DNA of 64,000 nucleotides from Sphingosinicella sp963974575. Its GTDB lineage: Bacteria; Pseudomonadota; Alphaproteobacteria; Sphingomonadales; Sphingomonadaceae. Below the pieces are notes generated by a model. It was not told the origin of the DNA. It saw nothing but the letters and a program-made list of their open reading frames with translations, and searched no databases. Within the stretch, counting starts at the first letter, position 1. Each line of letters starts with the position of its first letter. The position numbers were made by a program, and so were the translations under genes. Positions 26,377-39,100 of the stretch are shown piece by piece. The stretch is taken from positions 62,001-126,000 of the forward strand of contig NZ_CAXBBQ010000006.1 in assembly GCF_963974575.1 (NCBI RefSeq), written 5' to 3'.

Positions 26377-27039
26377 TCAGCGCGAGCGCGTGATCACGTG
26401 AAGACCCATGGCGAGCCAGCCCAGACCGATCGCCCCAGCCACAAGGCCGCCGAACTGGAGGGGCTGAAGCAGCGCGGGGAGGATCACGAACGGCGCAGGA
26501 AGACACAACGCGCCGAGCACCCGGCGTCCCGACCGAATGAGCGCGATCGCGCTGCCGCCCGAAGCAAGCGCAAGCAGCCCAAACTTGATCCACACGGGCC
26601 AAGCGAGCAGGGCAAGGGCATTGCCGGGGGCGGAGAGGTTCGCGGTGATGTGGAGAAGCAGAAGATTTTCCACCGCATCGCTTGCCGCCGCGACGAGGCC
26701 GAACGCGCCGAAAACTAGCCAGATGGGGCGTTTCCGATCCTGCGCGATACCAGCGAAGACACTGAAGACGAAGAGGCCGTAGATCGGCATGAACAGAAAA
26801 TCGAGCCGGTTACCGCGGTCCATCGCAGCGATCCGCGCCGGGTCAGTCGGGACGCCGAAGATGTGATCGAGATGCGCCGGTGTCCGCGCGAACTCGAAGA
26901 CGAGCACCGGGCTTTGCACGCGCGCCTCTGGAAGCGGCGCGGCGAGCGTCTTCGGAAACACCACCTGCAGGATGGCGAACATCAGGATGACAAGGCCGAA
27001 CAGAACCACGGTCGTGCGTCTGTCGGCCAGCCAGTTCAT
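26377..27039 (-). CDS. multi-pass membrane protein, unknown function
   Basis: A 220-residue integral membrane protein with about five or six hydrophobic segments (about residues 8-28, 80-100, 108-130, 141-165, 174-190 and 195-215). A periplasmic-looking loop of about 50 residues follows the first segment (HLDHIFGVPTDPARIAAMD). I do not recognise the family. It begins 10 nt after the MoxR stop, so it is probably co-transcribed with the MoxR gene. An AT-rich stretch of about 90 nt separates it from the PEP-CTERM gene. Confidence 0.75.
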   Translation of the reverse strand: MNWLADRRTTVVLFGLVILMFAILQVVFPKTLAAPLPEARVQSPVLVFEFARTPAHLDHIFGVPTDPARIAAMDRGNRLDFLFMPIYGLFVFSVFAGIAQDRKRPIWLVFGAFGLVAAASDAVENLLLLHITANLSAPGNALALLAWPVWIKFGLLALASGGSAIALIRSGRRVLGALCLPAPFVILPALLQPLQFGGLVAGAIGLGWLAMGLHVITRSR

Positions 27040-27049
27040 GGGGGGGCGC

Positions 27050-27901
<852 letters not shown>

Positions 27902-27982
27902 GAAATTCTCCGCTGATGCCCGTTCGCGTTCGGCCTAAAGCGAGAAAGCCGAACGGGCAACCGCCTGTTTGCGATAGGAGGC

Positions 27983-28699
27983 TCAGCCGAGGCGCTGGGC
28001 GTGGCGCGCTTCGAGGAGGTCGAAAAGCTGCGCGTGGAGGCTGGCAAGCTGCAGCGCGCCGAACTCGATGGCACGACGCACGCGCACATCGTCTGCATGG
28101 CAGGCGAGCGCGTCGAACGCGCCATCCACGGGCCACGGGTCTGAAAGCCGCTCGTGGCGATCGTAGCCGAGGTGCTGTGCCGCGCGGGGCAAGCGGCTGC
28201 GCACGGTCTGCCAATCGAGCACGAGCGTTACCGCCGCGCCGAGCGCGCAGCCCATGCGGTTCGATTTGGCGAGCGTCAGCATGGCATCGCGCTGGTCGCG
28301 CACCACCTGTTCTGCGGTGCTGATGCCCTGGAGATCGAGCGCGCCGCCGGTCATCGCGGCAAGCCCGGCCATCCAGCGGCGGTCTTGATCGAACGCCACG
28401 CCCGCGCTGCGCAGCCACGAGGCAGCGGGTTCATCGGCATTGAGCCGCGCGATTTCGAGCACGCTCGGAAGCTGCCCGTGCAGGATAACAAGAAAATGTG
28501 CCGCGTCGGCAACAGCCTGCAGCGGCCGCGCGACCGCGCCTTCGGAAAGCGCACGTAAATGCGCGCTGCCGCCGGCGCCGCCATCTCGTAGCGCGCCGAT
28601 CACCGCCGCAGCGAAGCTGCGCGAATCGGCTACGCTACCCGCAGCCCGCAGGGTCTTCTGAAGTTGGTCCATGAAGGTTGGGACCACCGCTGGCGCCAT
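27983..28699 (-). CDS. hypothetical protein (about 238 aa)
   Basis: An Ala/Arg-rich, largely helical cytosolic protein with no signal peptide, membrane segment or catalytic motif I recognise. It contains the segment HFLVILHGQLPSVLEIARL and a C-terminal helix (QLASLHAQLFDLLEARHAQRL). I place the start at the ATG at 28699, which has GGAGA 8 nt upstream; an ATG at 28672 would give 229 residues and one at 28765 would give 260. It lies 81 nt upstream of the MoxR gene on the same strand, so the two could share a transcript. Confidence 0.65.
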   Translation of the reverse strand: MAPAVVPTFMDQLQKTLRAAGSVADSRSFAAAVIGALRDGGAGGSAHLRALSEGAVARPLQAVADAAHFLVILHGQLPSVLEIARLNADEPAASWLRSAGVAFDQDRRWMAGLAAMTGGALDLQGISTAEQVVRDQRDAMLTLAKSNRMGCALGAAVTLVLDWQTVRSRLPRAAQHLGYDRHERLSDPWPVDGAFDALACHADDVRVRRAIEFGALQLASLHAQLFDLLEARHAQRLG

Positions 28700-28778
28700 T
28701 TGCCGTCGTCTCCGCATCCGCTGCCCCGCGGTTCTTACCGCCGGCGCGAAGCGTAGAGTGCTCAACGTAAAGGGAGCC

Positions 28779-29504
28779 TTAATCCGTGCTGCCCTTTTTT
28801 ACAGCGCGCCGCCGCCATGCGAGGAAACCGAGACCCGCCGCGACGAGTCCAAGGCTTGCCGGCTCGGGAATGTCGGTGCCGTTGTCCGGGAATTCGAAGT
28901 TTCCGCCGTAAGGCGCATGGTGAAGCTCGCCGCGAAGCTTCGCCGATGAGGAGAACTTGATCTTGCCCGTGTTCGGGAAGAAGTCGGCGGAGAGCGAGAT
29001 GACCGAAACGCCGCTTTCATTGGGAAGGCTCGGCGTGATCAAAAATCCGTTCATGTGATCGCCGGGACTGTAGCGATCATAGCCGACGCCGGCGTCGAGC
29101 GCGGCGAGATCGGCTGAGAACTGGATGAAATCGGACTTCTTGAGCGTGCCGCCCGGCAGATCGCCGAGCGCTTTCGTGCTGCCGCCGCCGCCCTGAAAAT
29201 CGATCGCGGGCGAAACGCTGCCGCCCACATAGGCGTCCCCGCGCTTCACCTTGGCGTTGTTCGAGACATTGCCCGTGACAACGAGGCTCGCCTTCTGGGC
29301 ATTGGTCCCCTTGGAGGCGATCTGAACCGCGCCCGCGTTGTAGTTGCCGTCGACGTAAACCGCGCCTTCGATGTCGCTGGAGAGCGTGACGTCGCTGAAA
29401 GCGATGAGATTATAGTCTTTGAGAGCCTGGATCGGGCTCGCGAGAGCACTGGACGACGCAAACAGGAGCGCTGCAACAACCGCGCTGCCAAAACCGGATT
29501 TCAT
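28779..29504 (-). CDS. PEP-CTERM protein with choice-of-anchor A domain
   Basis: A 241-residue exported surface protein. A signal peptide (VVAALLFASSSALAS) is followed by the choice-of-anchor A domain (YNLIAFSDVTLSSDIEGAVYVDGN), a putative adhesion module, and the sorting tail IPEPASLGLVAAGLGFLAWRRR with a few extra basic residues. The ATG at 29504 has AAGGG upstream; an in-frame ATG at 29531 would start inside the upstream hairpin region. It is the second exosortase-type substrate within 3.5 kb, with the same orientation as the first. Confidence 0.88.
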   Translation of the reverse strand: MKSGFGSAVVAALLFASSSALASPIQALKDYNLIAFSDVTLSSDIEGAVYVDGNYNAGAVQIASKGTNAQKASLVVTGNVSNNAKVKRGDAYVGGSVSPAIDFQGGGGSTKALGDLPGGTLKKSDFIQFSADLAALDAGVGYDRYSPGDHMNGFLITPSLPNESGVSVISLSADFFPNTGKIKFSSSAKLRGELHHAPYGGNFEFPDNGTDIPEPASLGLVAAGLGFLAWRRRAVKKGSTD

Positions 29505-29534
29505 GATCGCAGACCCTTGTTCGTTCTTCATGGC

Positions 29535-29563
29535 AAAACGGCGGACACCGCTGCGCCCGCCGT
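29535..29563 (-). terminator. probable terminator downstream of rpoD
   Basis: ACGGCGG (29538-29544 on the plus strand) and CCGCCGT (29557-29563) form a perfect 7-bp stem with a 12-nt loop. On the minus strand it is followed by TTTT. It lies about 60 nt after the rpoD stop and just before the PEP-CTERM gene, so it could end the rpoD transcript or attenuate read-through into that gene. Confidence 0.5.
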
Positions 29564-29603
29564 CTAACCGTGATTTGATTAAAGTGACATGAACCAAATG
29601 TCT

Positions 29604-29625
29604 TAGGGCTGAATGTCGATCCGCC

Positions 29626-29628
<3 letters not shown>
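29604..29628. repeat. 25-bp palindromic element, copy 2
   Basis: Identical over 25 bases to 23655-23679: arms TAGGGC and GCCCTA with the same 13-nt loop. Its right arm provides the TAG stop of rpoD (29626-29628, minus strand). No convergent gene uses the left arm here. Confidence 0.75.
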
Positions 29629-31656
<2,028 letters not shown>

Positions 31657-33515
31657 CCAGGTTCCGTTCCTTCATGGGCGCCGACGTATCATCCCCGCGT
31701 CGCGCCTCTGCCAAATCGATAAGTTCTCGTTCGACACGCGCCTTTTCAGCGCGAAGCCGTTGTTGTTCCTCGAATTCCGACTGGACCAGGGAATCGTAGC
31801 GCGCACGCAGATCCGCCAAATCCTCATCGATGCGTTGCAGCGCCATAAGGTGGCCCACAACACATGCCAAGTCCTGATCCGCAATCGCGGCGGGCGTCCG
31901 GGGTCGCGTGAAGCTGAAATCGAGGCGGTTGCGAGCATATCGCTGTTGCCTGATGTGTTCCGCGTACTGACCGAGCCCTTGTGCCGCTAGGTCGTGTGCC
32001 AGCGCATCTTTGTCAAGATCGGGATTACGCGAAACTGCGGCAAAAATTGCAGTTCTCAGCGCCGTGAGCTGAGGATCGGCGATATAAAGGCTCGCAATGT
32101 CTTCCGCGTGCGCCTCTGCGAGTTCAGGCCTGTCGAGCAGGCCGCGAAAAATCGCGTACATCTGCTTTTGCGTGCCTTCGACCCCTGCGCGCTCTTTGAA
32201 CGCGCTCGACGCGCCGCGAACGACGGGCATGAAGCGGTTTTGCCGCCGCGCCTGAAACATCGCATCGAAGCGTTCGCGGAACTCGCTTTGGTAGAGCGAG
32301 GCGACGGTCTGGTTCTGAATCGCGTGTGCGTGCTCGAACAGGCGCTGGCGGACGGCGGCGCGGCGTTCGGGCGTGGCGGTGTCGACGCCCTCTGTCTCCG
32401 CCCTCCAGAGCGTATCGATCAGGCTCGCCGCGCCGTTCACGAGGTCCGTGAACGCGGAAAGTCCGCGTGCCTTGGCGAAATCGTCGGGGTCCTGCCCCTG
32501 CGGCATGGTGATGAAACGCAGCGACTTGCCGGGTTCGAGCAGGGGGAGGGCGCGCATCGCGGCGCGGATCGCCGCGCGGCGCCCGGCGGCATCCCCGTCG
32601 AAGCAGAGCACCGGCTCGGGCGCGACACGCCACAGCAGCTTCATCTGATCCTCGGTGAGCGCGGTGCCCATCGGCGCAACAGCCTCCGCGAAGCCGACCT
32701 GCGCGAGGCCGATGACGTCCATATAGCCTTCGACGACGACGATGCGGCCCGACTTGCGCGCGGCCGGGCCGGCCTTGTCGAGGTTGTAGAGCAGGCGGCC
32801 CTTGTCGAAGAGCGGCGTGTCGGGGGAGTTCAGGTACTTGGGCTCGCCCGCGCCGATGATGCGCCCGCCGAAGCCCACGACACGCCCGCGCGGATCGCGG
32901 ATCGGGAACATCAGGCGGCCCCGGAAGCGATCGTATGGCTCGCGGCCTTCGGCTTCGATGACGAGGCCGACTTCGATGAGTTTGCGAACGTCTATATCGC
33001 CGAGCGCGGCCTTGAGCGCGCCGCGGCTGTCGGGCGCGAAGCCGAGGCCGAAGGCTTCCACGGTGCCTGGTTTCAGGCTGCGCTTTTCGATGTAGGCGCG
33101 CGCGTCCGCACCGCCGAGGCCGGAAAGCTGCTTGCGGAACCAGTCGCTTGCGGCACCGGTGACGTCATGAAGTCCCGCCGCAGCCTTCGCCTTCGCACGC
33201 GCCTCCGGGTTTTCCTCGGGCATCTCCAGCCCGGCTTCCGCCGCGAGGCCCGCCACGGCATCGCGGAAGCTGAGGCCTTCCTGCTCCACCACGAAGCGGA
33301 TGACGTCGCCATGGGCGCCGCAGCCGAAGCAGTGATAGAAAGCCTTGTCGTCGTTGACGTAGAAGCTCGGCGTCTTCTCGTTATGGAAGGGGCAGCAGCC
33401 CTTCATCTCGCGCCCGGCCTTGAGCAGCTTCACCCGACGCGCCACCACGGACGACAGGCTCACCCGGCTCCTGATCTCGTCGAGGAATTGCGGGGGGATG
33501 CTCATGCGGGCAGGG

Positions 33516-33971
33516 CTATCCCGCCAGCGCGGCTTTGACGATTCCGCTGACCGTGCTCATGTCGATCTGCCCGGCGTGGCGCGCCTTCACCTCGGCCATC
33601 ACGCGGCCCATGTCCTTGGGGCCGGCGGCGCCGATCTCGGCAACGATGGCGGCGACGGCGGCTTTCACCTCGTCCGGGCCCATCATGGCGGGGAGGAAGG
33701 ATTCGATGACCGCAAGCTCCGCTTTTTCCTGCGCGGCGAGCTCTTCGCGGCCGCCCTGTTCGAACATGGTGATGGATTCGCGGCGCTGTTTGCCCATCTT
33801 CTGCAGGACATCGACGACAATAACGTCATCGTCCGGCACGGATTTCGCCGTGCGCAGCTCGATGTCGCGGTCCTTCAGCTTCGCGAGGATCAGGCGCACG
33901 GCTGCCAGCCGTTCCTTCTCGCCCGCCTTCATGGCCGCCACCTGCGCCGCCTTGATGTCGTCGCGAATCAT
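33516..33971 (-). CDS. GatB/YqeY domain protein
   Basis: A 151-residue stand-alone YqeY protein, related to the tail domain of the GatB amidotransferase subunit. The family pattern is clear: MIRDDIKAAQVAAMKAGEKERL at the start, then LRLI-type helix, EKAELAVIESFLPAMM, and the C-terminal KDMGRVMAEVKARHAGQID. The exact function is unknown, though tRNA-related roles have been suggested. The ATG at 33971 follows AAGGGAAG. It heads the yqeY-dnaG-rpoD cluster and is divergent from carA. Confidence 0.92.
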   Translation of the reverse strand: MIRDDIKAAQVAAMKAGEKERLAAVRLILAKLKDRDIELRTAKSVPDDDVIVVDVLQKMGKQRRESITMFEQGGREELAAQEKAELAVIESFLPAMMGPDEVKAAVAAIVAEIGAAGPKDMGRVMAEVKARHAGQIDMSTVSGIVKAALAG

Positions 33972-34109
33972 GCTTTTCTTCCCTTTAAGAGCAAGCGGTC
34001 CGTCTAGCCGCCAAAAAGGCAAAAGAATAGATTGACGCTCCGGACCCTCGCCAATAGCTAGGCGCCTTAGCCACAAAGCACGAAACCAGAGTCGAAGGGG
34101 CCAGACCAC

Positions 34110-35270
34110 GTGTCCGACGCCAAACCCGCGCGCGCACCCAAAGGAGCCACGGGGGTATTGATTCTCGCGGACGGCACAGTGATCTGGGGGCACGGTTTCG
34201 GCGCCGAGGGTCACGCGGTCGGCGAGGTTTGCTTCAACACCGCGATGACGGGCTATCAGGAGGTGATGACCGATCCCTCCTACGCCGGGCAGATCGTTAC
34301 CTTCACCTTCCCGCACATCGGCAATGTCGGCACGAATGCCGAGGATGTGGAGGCCGATACGCCCGCTGCCGTAGGCTGCGTGGTGCGGCAGAACGTGACG
34401 GCGCCCAGCAACTTCCGCAGCGCCGAAGGCTTCGACGCGTGGATGAAGCGCAAGGGGCGCGTGGGCCTCTCAGGCGTCGATACGCGCGCGCTGACGCGCC
34501 GCATTCGTGAACTCGGCGCGCCGAACGCGGTGATCGCGCACAGCCCCTCGGGCACGTTCGACATCGACGCGCTGCTCGCCGAGGCAAAGGCGTGGCCGGG
34601 CCTCGAAGGCATGGACCTTGCCAAGGACGTGACGCGGAGCGCGCGGCAGGATTGGTCCGGCGGGCCGTGGCATCTCGGAAAGGGCTACGGCGAAAGCGCC
34701 GGTGAAGGCAGGCCGCATGTGGTCGCCATCGATTACGGCGCCAAGAACAACATCCTGCGCAACCTGACGGCGGCAGGCGCGAGCGTGACCGTGATGCCCG
34801 CGAGCGCGACCTTCGAAGAGGTAATGGCGCTGCGCCCGGACGGCGTGTTCCTGTCGAACGGCCCCGGCGACCCTGCCGCGACCGGCGAATATGCTGTGCC
34901 AGTCATCAAGAAGCTGCTCGACGCGAACGTGCCGATCTTCGGCATCTGCCTCGGCCACCAGCTCCTCGGCCTCGCCGTGGGCGCGAAAACCGCGAAGATG
35001 CATCAGGGCCATCGCGGCGCGAACCACCCGGTGAAGCGGCTCTCTGATGGTCTCGTCGAGATCACCAGCATGAACCACGGCTTCGCGGTGGACGCCGACA
35101 CGCTTCCCGCGAACGCACGGGCGACGCATGTCTCGTTGTTCGATGGTTCCAACTGCGGGCTCGAACTCACCGACAAGACGGCGTTTTCCGTCCAGTATCA
35201 CCCCGAGGCGAGCCCCGGTCCGCAGGACAGTTTCTACCTCTTCGAGAAGTTCGTGAAGGGACTGCAGTAA
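34110..35270 (+). CDS. carA: carbamoyl-phosphate synthase small subunit
   Basis: Glutamine amidotransferase subunit that supplies ammonia to CarB for carbamoyl phosphate, the precursor of pyrimidines and arginine. The 386 residues carry the N-terminal CPSase_sm domain (TAMTGYQEVMTDPSYAGQI) and the class I glutaminase domain with nucleophile Cys280 in FGICLGHQLLGLA and the His/Glu pair in QYHPEASPGP. The GTG at 34110 follows GAAGGGG with 9-nt spacing. carB follows after 4 nt. Confidence 0.97.
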   Translation: MSDAKPARAPKGATGVLILADGTVIWGHGFGAEGHAVGEVCFNTAMTGYQEVMTDPSYAGQIVTFTFPHIGNVGTNAEDVEADTPAAVGCVVRQNVTAPSNFRSAEGFDAWMKRKGRVGLSGVDTRALTRRIRELGAPNAVIAHSPSGTFDIDALLAEAKAWPGLEGMDLAKDVTRSARQDWSGGPWHLGKGYGESAGEGRPHVVAIDYGAKNNILRNLTAAGASVTVMPASATFEEVMALRPDGVFLSNGPGDPAATGEYAVPVIKKLLDANVPIFGICLGHQLLGLAVGAKTAKMHQGHRGANHPVKRLSDGLVEITSMNHGFAVDADTLPANARATHVSLFDGSNCGLELTDKTAFSVQYHPEASPGPQDSFYLFEKFVKGLQ

Positions 35271-35274
35271 AACC

Positions 35275-38200
35275 ATGCCCAAACGCACGGACATCTCCTC
35301 CATCCTCATCATCGGCGCAGGCCCCATCGTCATCGGGCAAGCGTGCGAGTTCGATTATTCGGGTACGCAGGCGTGCAAGGCGCTGCGCGAGGAGGGGTAC
35401 CGGATCATTCTGGTGAACTCGAACCCCGCGACGATCATGACCGATCCGGACATGGCGGACGCGACCTATATCGAGCCGATCACGCCGGAGATCGTCGCCA
35501 AGATCATCGAGAAGGAGCGGCCCGACGCGGTGCTGCCGACGATGGGCGGGCAGACGGCGCTGAATACGGCGCTGGCGCTGGCGCGCGACGGTACGCTTGA
35601 AAAATACGGCGTCGAGCTGATCGGTGCGGATGCCGAGGCCATCGACAAGGCCGAGGATCGGCTGAAATTCCGGCAGGCGATGGACAAGATCGGGCTGGAA
35701 AGCGCGCGGTCCGGCATCGCCCATTCGCTCGACGAGGCGTTCGAGGTGCTGGAGCGCACAGGGCTTCCCTCGATCATCCGCCCCAGCTTCACGATGGGCG
35801 GCACCGGCGGCGGCGTCGCCTACAACCGGCAGGAGTTCGAGGAGATCGTGCGCGGCGGGCTCGACGCCAGCCCCACCACCGAGGTGCTGATCGAGGAATC
35901 GCTGCTCGGCTGGAAAGAGTATGAGATGGAAGTCGTCCGCGACAGGAACGACAACGCCATCATCATCTGCTCGATCGAGAACGTCGACCCGATGGGCGTC
36001 CACACCGGCGACAGCATCACCGTCGCCCCGGCGCTGACGCTGACCGACAAGGAATACCAGATCATGCGGAACGCGAGCATCGCGGTCCTGCGTGAAATCG
36101 GCGTGGAAACGGGCGGTTCGAACGTCCAGTTCGCAGTCAATCCGAAGGACGGCCGCCTCGTCGTCATCGAGATGAACCCGCGCGTCTCGCGCTCTTCGGC
36201 GCTCGCTTCGAAGGCGACGGGGTTCCCGATTGCGAAGGTCGCGGCGAAGCTTGCCGTCGGCTACACGCTCGACGAGATCGAGAACGACATCACGGGCGCG
36301 ACGCCCGCGAGCTTCGAGCCCACCATCGATTACGTCGTCACCAAGATCCCGCGCTTCGCGTTCGAGAAGTTCAAGGGGGCTTCGAATACGCTCACCACGG
36401 CGATGAAGTCCGTGGGCGAGGTTATGGCGATCGGCCGCTCGATTCACGAAAGTATGCAGAAGGCGCTGCGCGGCCTCGAAACCGGACTCACCGGCTTCGA
36501 CGAGGTCGAGGCGCTGATGGGCGCCGGAAACGACGAGGTGGAAGCCGCGCTCGCGCTTCCGACGCCCGACCGGCTGCTGGTCGTCGCCGACGCGATCCGG
36601 CGCGGGATTTCGGATGCCGATATTCACCGCCTGTCCGCTTACGACCCGTGGTTCATCGCGCGTATCCGCGAGATCGTGGACGCCGAGGAAAAGGTTCGCG
36701 AGAACGGCCTGCCGAGGGACGCTGAGGGTTTCCGCGCGCTGAAGGCGATGGGCTTTTCGGATGCGCGGCTCGCAACGCTCGTCGGCTGGCACGAGGCTGC
36801 GGTCGCCGAACAGCGGCGCGGGCTCAATGTCCGCCCGGTGTTCAAGCGCATCGATACCTGCGCCGCCGAGTTCGAGGCGAAGACGCCCTATATGTATTCG
36901 ACCTACGAGGCGCCGAGCTTTGGCGTGCCCGAGGACGAGAGCCAGCCTACGGACGCGAAAAAGGTCGTCATCCTCGGCGGCGGGCCAAACCGGATCGGGC
37001 AGGGCATCGAGTTCGACTATTGCTGCTGCCACGCCTGCTTCGCGCTCGACGAGGCGGGTTACGAAACCATCATGATCAACTGCAACCCGGAGACGGTCTC
37101 CACCGACTACGACACGTCGGACCGCCTGTATTTCGAGCCGCTCACCACCGAGGATGTGCTTGAAATCCTGCATGTCGAGATGTCGAAGGGTACGCTCGTC
37201 GGCGTCATCGTACAGTTCGGGGGGCAGACGCCGCTGAAGCTCGCGCAGGGGCTTGAGGACGCGGGCATCCCGATCCTCGGCACCTCACCCGACGCGATCG
37301 ACCTTGCGGAAGACCGCGAGCGCTTCGCGAAGCTGGTGGGCGATCTTGGTCTCAAGCAGCCCTCGAACGGTCTTGCGCGCAGCCTCGAAGAGGCGATCCG
37401 CGAGGCCGACCGGATCGGCTATCCAGTGCTGCTGCGCCCGTCCTACGTGCTCGGCGGCCGCGCGATGGAGGTCGTGGAGAACCAGACGCAGCTCGAAACC
37501 TACATCGCGACCGCAGTGAAGGTGTCCGGCACCTCGCCCGTGCTTGTCGACCAGTATCTGCGCGATGCGGTCGAGGTCGACGTCGATGCGCTGTCGGACG
37601 GCAAGGATGTGGTTGTCGCGGGCGTGCTTCAGCACATCGAGGAAGCGGGCGTCCATTCGGGCGACAGTGCCTGCTCGCTGCCGCCCTACAGCCTGGCCGC
37701 AGACATGATCGCCGAGATCGAGCGGCAAACCGTGGCGCTTGCGATCGCGCTGAAGGTCAAGGGCCTGATGAACGTGCAGTATGCCGTGAAGGACGGCGAG
37801 GTTTACCTCATCGAGGTGAACCCGCGCGCCAGCCGCACGGTGCCGTTCGTGGCGAAGGCCATCGGGCGGCCGATCGCGAAGATCGCCGCGCGCGTGATGG
37901 CGGGCGAGGCGCTCGCCTCGTTCGGCCCGATCAACCGCGATATTCCCTATATCGCAGTGAAAGAGGCCGTGTTCCCGTTCGCGCGCTTCCCGGGCGTGGA
38001 CCCGATCCTCGGGCCGGAGATGAAGTCGACAGGCGAGGTGATGGGCATCGATGTCGATTTCCCCACGGCCTTCGCGAAGAGCCAGCTCGGCGCGGGGACG
38101 ACGCTGCCCGATACCGGCACGGTCTTCGTTTCGGTGAAGGATACCGACAAGCCGGTGATCCTTGCCGCTGCCAGGGGGCTGATAGAGCTCGGTTTCCGCA

Positions 38201-38520
38201 TAGTCGCGACTTCGGGCACGGCGAGTTACCTTGCGGAGCAGGGGATCGCGGTGGAGCCGGTCAACAAGGTGCTGGAAGGACGGCCGCATATCGTCGACCG
38301 GATCAAGGACGGCGACATCGACCTTATCTTCAACACCACCGAGGGCGCACAGAGCCTGAAGGACTCGCAATCGATCCGCGCTTCGGCGCTTTACGGCAAG
38401 ATTCCGTATTATACGACGGCGGCGGAATCGCTGGCGACAGTGATGGCCATCCGCGCAATGCGTCAACAACCCCTTGCAGTCCGGTCGCTGCAATCTTACT
38501 ATTCTGATCTCGATACCTGA
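35275..38520 (+). CDS. carB: carbamoyl-phosphate synthase large subunit
   Basis: Makes carbamoyl phosphate from bicarbonate, ammonia and two ATP. The 1081 residues show the duplicated ATP-grasp architecture: the first half begins at ILIIGAGPIVIGQACEFDYS and the second at VVILGGGPNRIGQGIEFDYC, each followed by its ATP-binding blocks, then a C-terminal MGS-like allosteric domain (AARGLIELGFRIVATSGTA). It lies 4 nt after carA. A gap of 86 nt leads to greA. Confidence 0.98.
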   Translation: MPKRTDISSILIIGAGPIVIGQACEFDYSGTQACKALREEGYRIILVNSNPATIMTDPDMADATYIEPITPEIVAKIIEKERPDAVLPTMGGQTALNTALALARDGTLEKYGVELIGADAEAIDKAEDRLKFRQAMDKIGLESARSGIAHSLDEAFEVLERTGLPSIIRPSFTMGGTGGGVAYNRQEFEEIVRGGLDASPTTEVLIEESLLGWKEYEMEVVRDRNDNAIIICSIENVDPMGVHTGDSITVAPALTLTDKEYQIMRNASIAVLREIGVETGGSNVQFAVNPKDGRLVVIEMNPRVSRSSALASKATGFPIAKVAAKLAVGYTLDEIENDITGATPASFEPTIDYVVTKIPRFAFEKFKGASNTLTTAMKSVGEVMAIGRSIHESMQKALRGLETGLTGFDEVEALMGAGNDEVEAALALPTPDRLLVVADAIRRGISDADIHRLSAYDPWFIARIREIVDAEEKVRENGLPRDAEGFRALKAMGFSDARLATLVGWHEAAVAEQRRGLNVRPVFKRIDTCAAEFEAKTPYMYSTYEAPSFGVPEDESQPTDAKKVVILGGGPNRIGQGIEFDYCCCHACFALDEAGYETIMINCNPETVSTDYDTSDRLYFEPLTTEDVLEILHVEMSKGTLVGVIVQFGGQTPLKLAQGLEDAGIPILGTSPDAIDLAEDRERFAKLVGDLGLKQPSNGLARSLEEAIREADRIGYPVLLRPSYVLGGRAMEVVENQTQLETYIATAVKVSGTSPVLVDQYLRDAVEVDVDALSDGKDVVVAGVLQHIEEAGVHSGDSACSLPPYSLAADMIAEIERQTVALAIALKVKGLMNVQYAVKDGEVYLIEVNPRASRTVPFVAKAIGRPIAKIAARVMAGEALASFGPINRDIPYIAVKEAVFPFARFPGVDPILGPEMKSTGEVMGIDVDFPTAFAKSQLGAGTTLPDTGTVFVSVKDTDKPVILAAARGLIELGFRIVATSGTASYLAEQGIAVEPVNKVLEGRPHIVDRIKDGDIDLIFNTTEGAQSLKDSQSIRASALYGKIPYYTTAAESLATVMAIRAMRQQPLAVRSLQSYYSDLDT

Positions 38521-38606
38521 TCCCCGACAGTTCTGGCTAAGAGACGGCGGATTTTCCGGCGGAGGGTCGGTTTGCCGGGGGAGTAGGCTAGGAGTGGGTT
38601 ACGAAC

Positions 38607-39086
38607 ATGGCGACGCTTGAAAAGCTTCCGATCCTGCCGTCCGGTCATGCGAAAATGCAGACCGAACTGCAAAAGCTGAAGACGGTTGACCGTCCCGAGG
38701 TGGTGCAGGCCATCGAGGAAGCACGTGCGCACGGCGACCTTTCCGAAAACGCCGAGTATCATGCCGCGAAAGAGCGGCAAGGCCAGATCGAAGCGCAGAT
38801 CATCGAGCTGGAAGATCAGCTCGCCCGCGCGCAGGTGATCGATCCGACAACGCTTTCGGGCGACAAGGTGGTGTTCGGCGCCACGGTCGACCTTCTGGAT
38901 GAAGACGATAAGCCCGTCGTTTACCAGATCGTTGGCCCCTACGAGGCCGATGCCAAGCAGGGCCGCATCTCGTACACGTCCCCGCTCGGCCGCGCGCTCA
39001 TCGGGCGCCGCGTCGGTGAGGAGGTCGAAGTTTCGACCCCGTCCGGCGACAAATATTACGAGATCGTCAAACTCAACTTCATCTGA
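38607..39086 (+). CDS. greA: transcription elongation factor GreA
   Basis: Rescues backtracked RNA polymerase by stimulating transcript cleavage. The 159 residues have the N-terminal coiled coil (ELQKLKTVDRPEVVQAIEEA) with the acidic tip (DLSENAEYHAAKE) that reaches the active site, and the C-terminal FKBP-like domain ending SPLGRALIGRRVGEEVEV. It follows carB on the same strand, a common order in alphaproteobacteria. Confidence 0.97.
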   Translation: MATLEKLPILPSGHAKMQTELQKLKTVDRPEVVQAIEEARAHGDLSENAEYHAAKERQGQIEAQIIELEDQLARAQVIDPTTLSGDKVVFGATVDLLDEDDKPVVYQIVGPYEADAKQGRISYTSPLGRALIGRRVGEEVEVSTPSGDKYYEIVKLNFI

Positions 39087-39100
39087 AAGGCGGAAAGCCG

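Noticed and set aside
35167..38493. Two long minus-strand frames across carB
   Set aside because: Both are His/Arg/Asp-rich antisense frames of carB, typical shadows in G+C-rich DNA.
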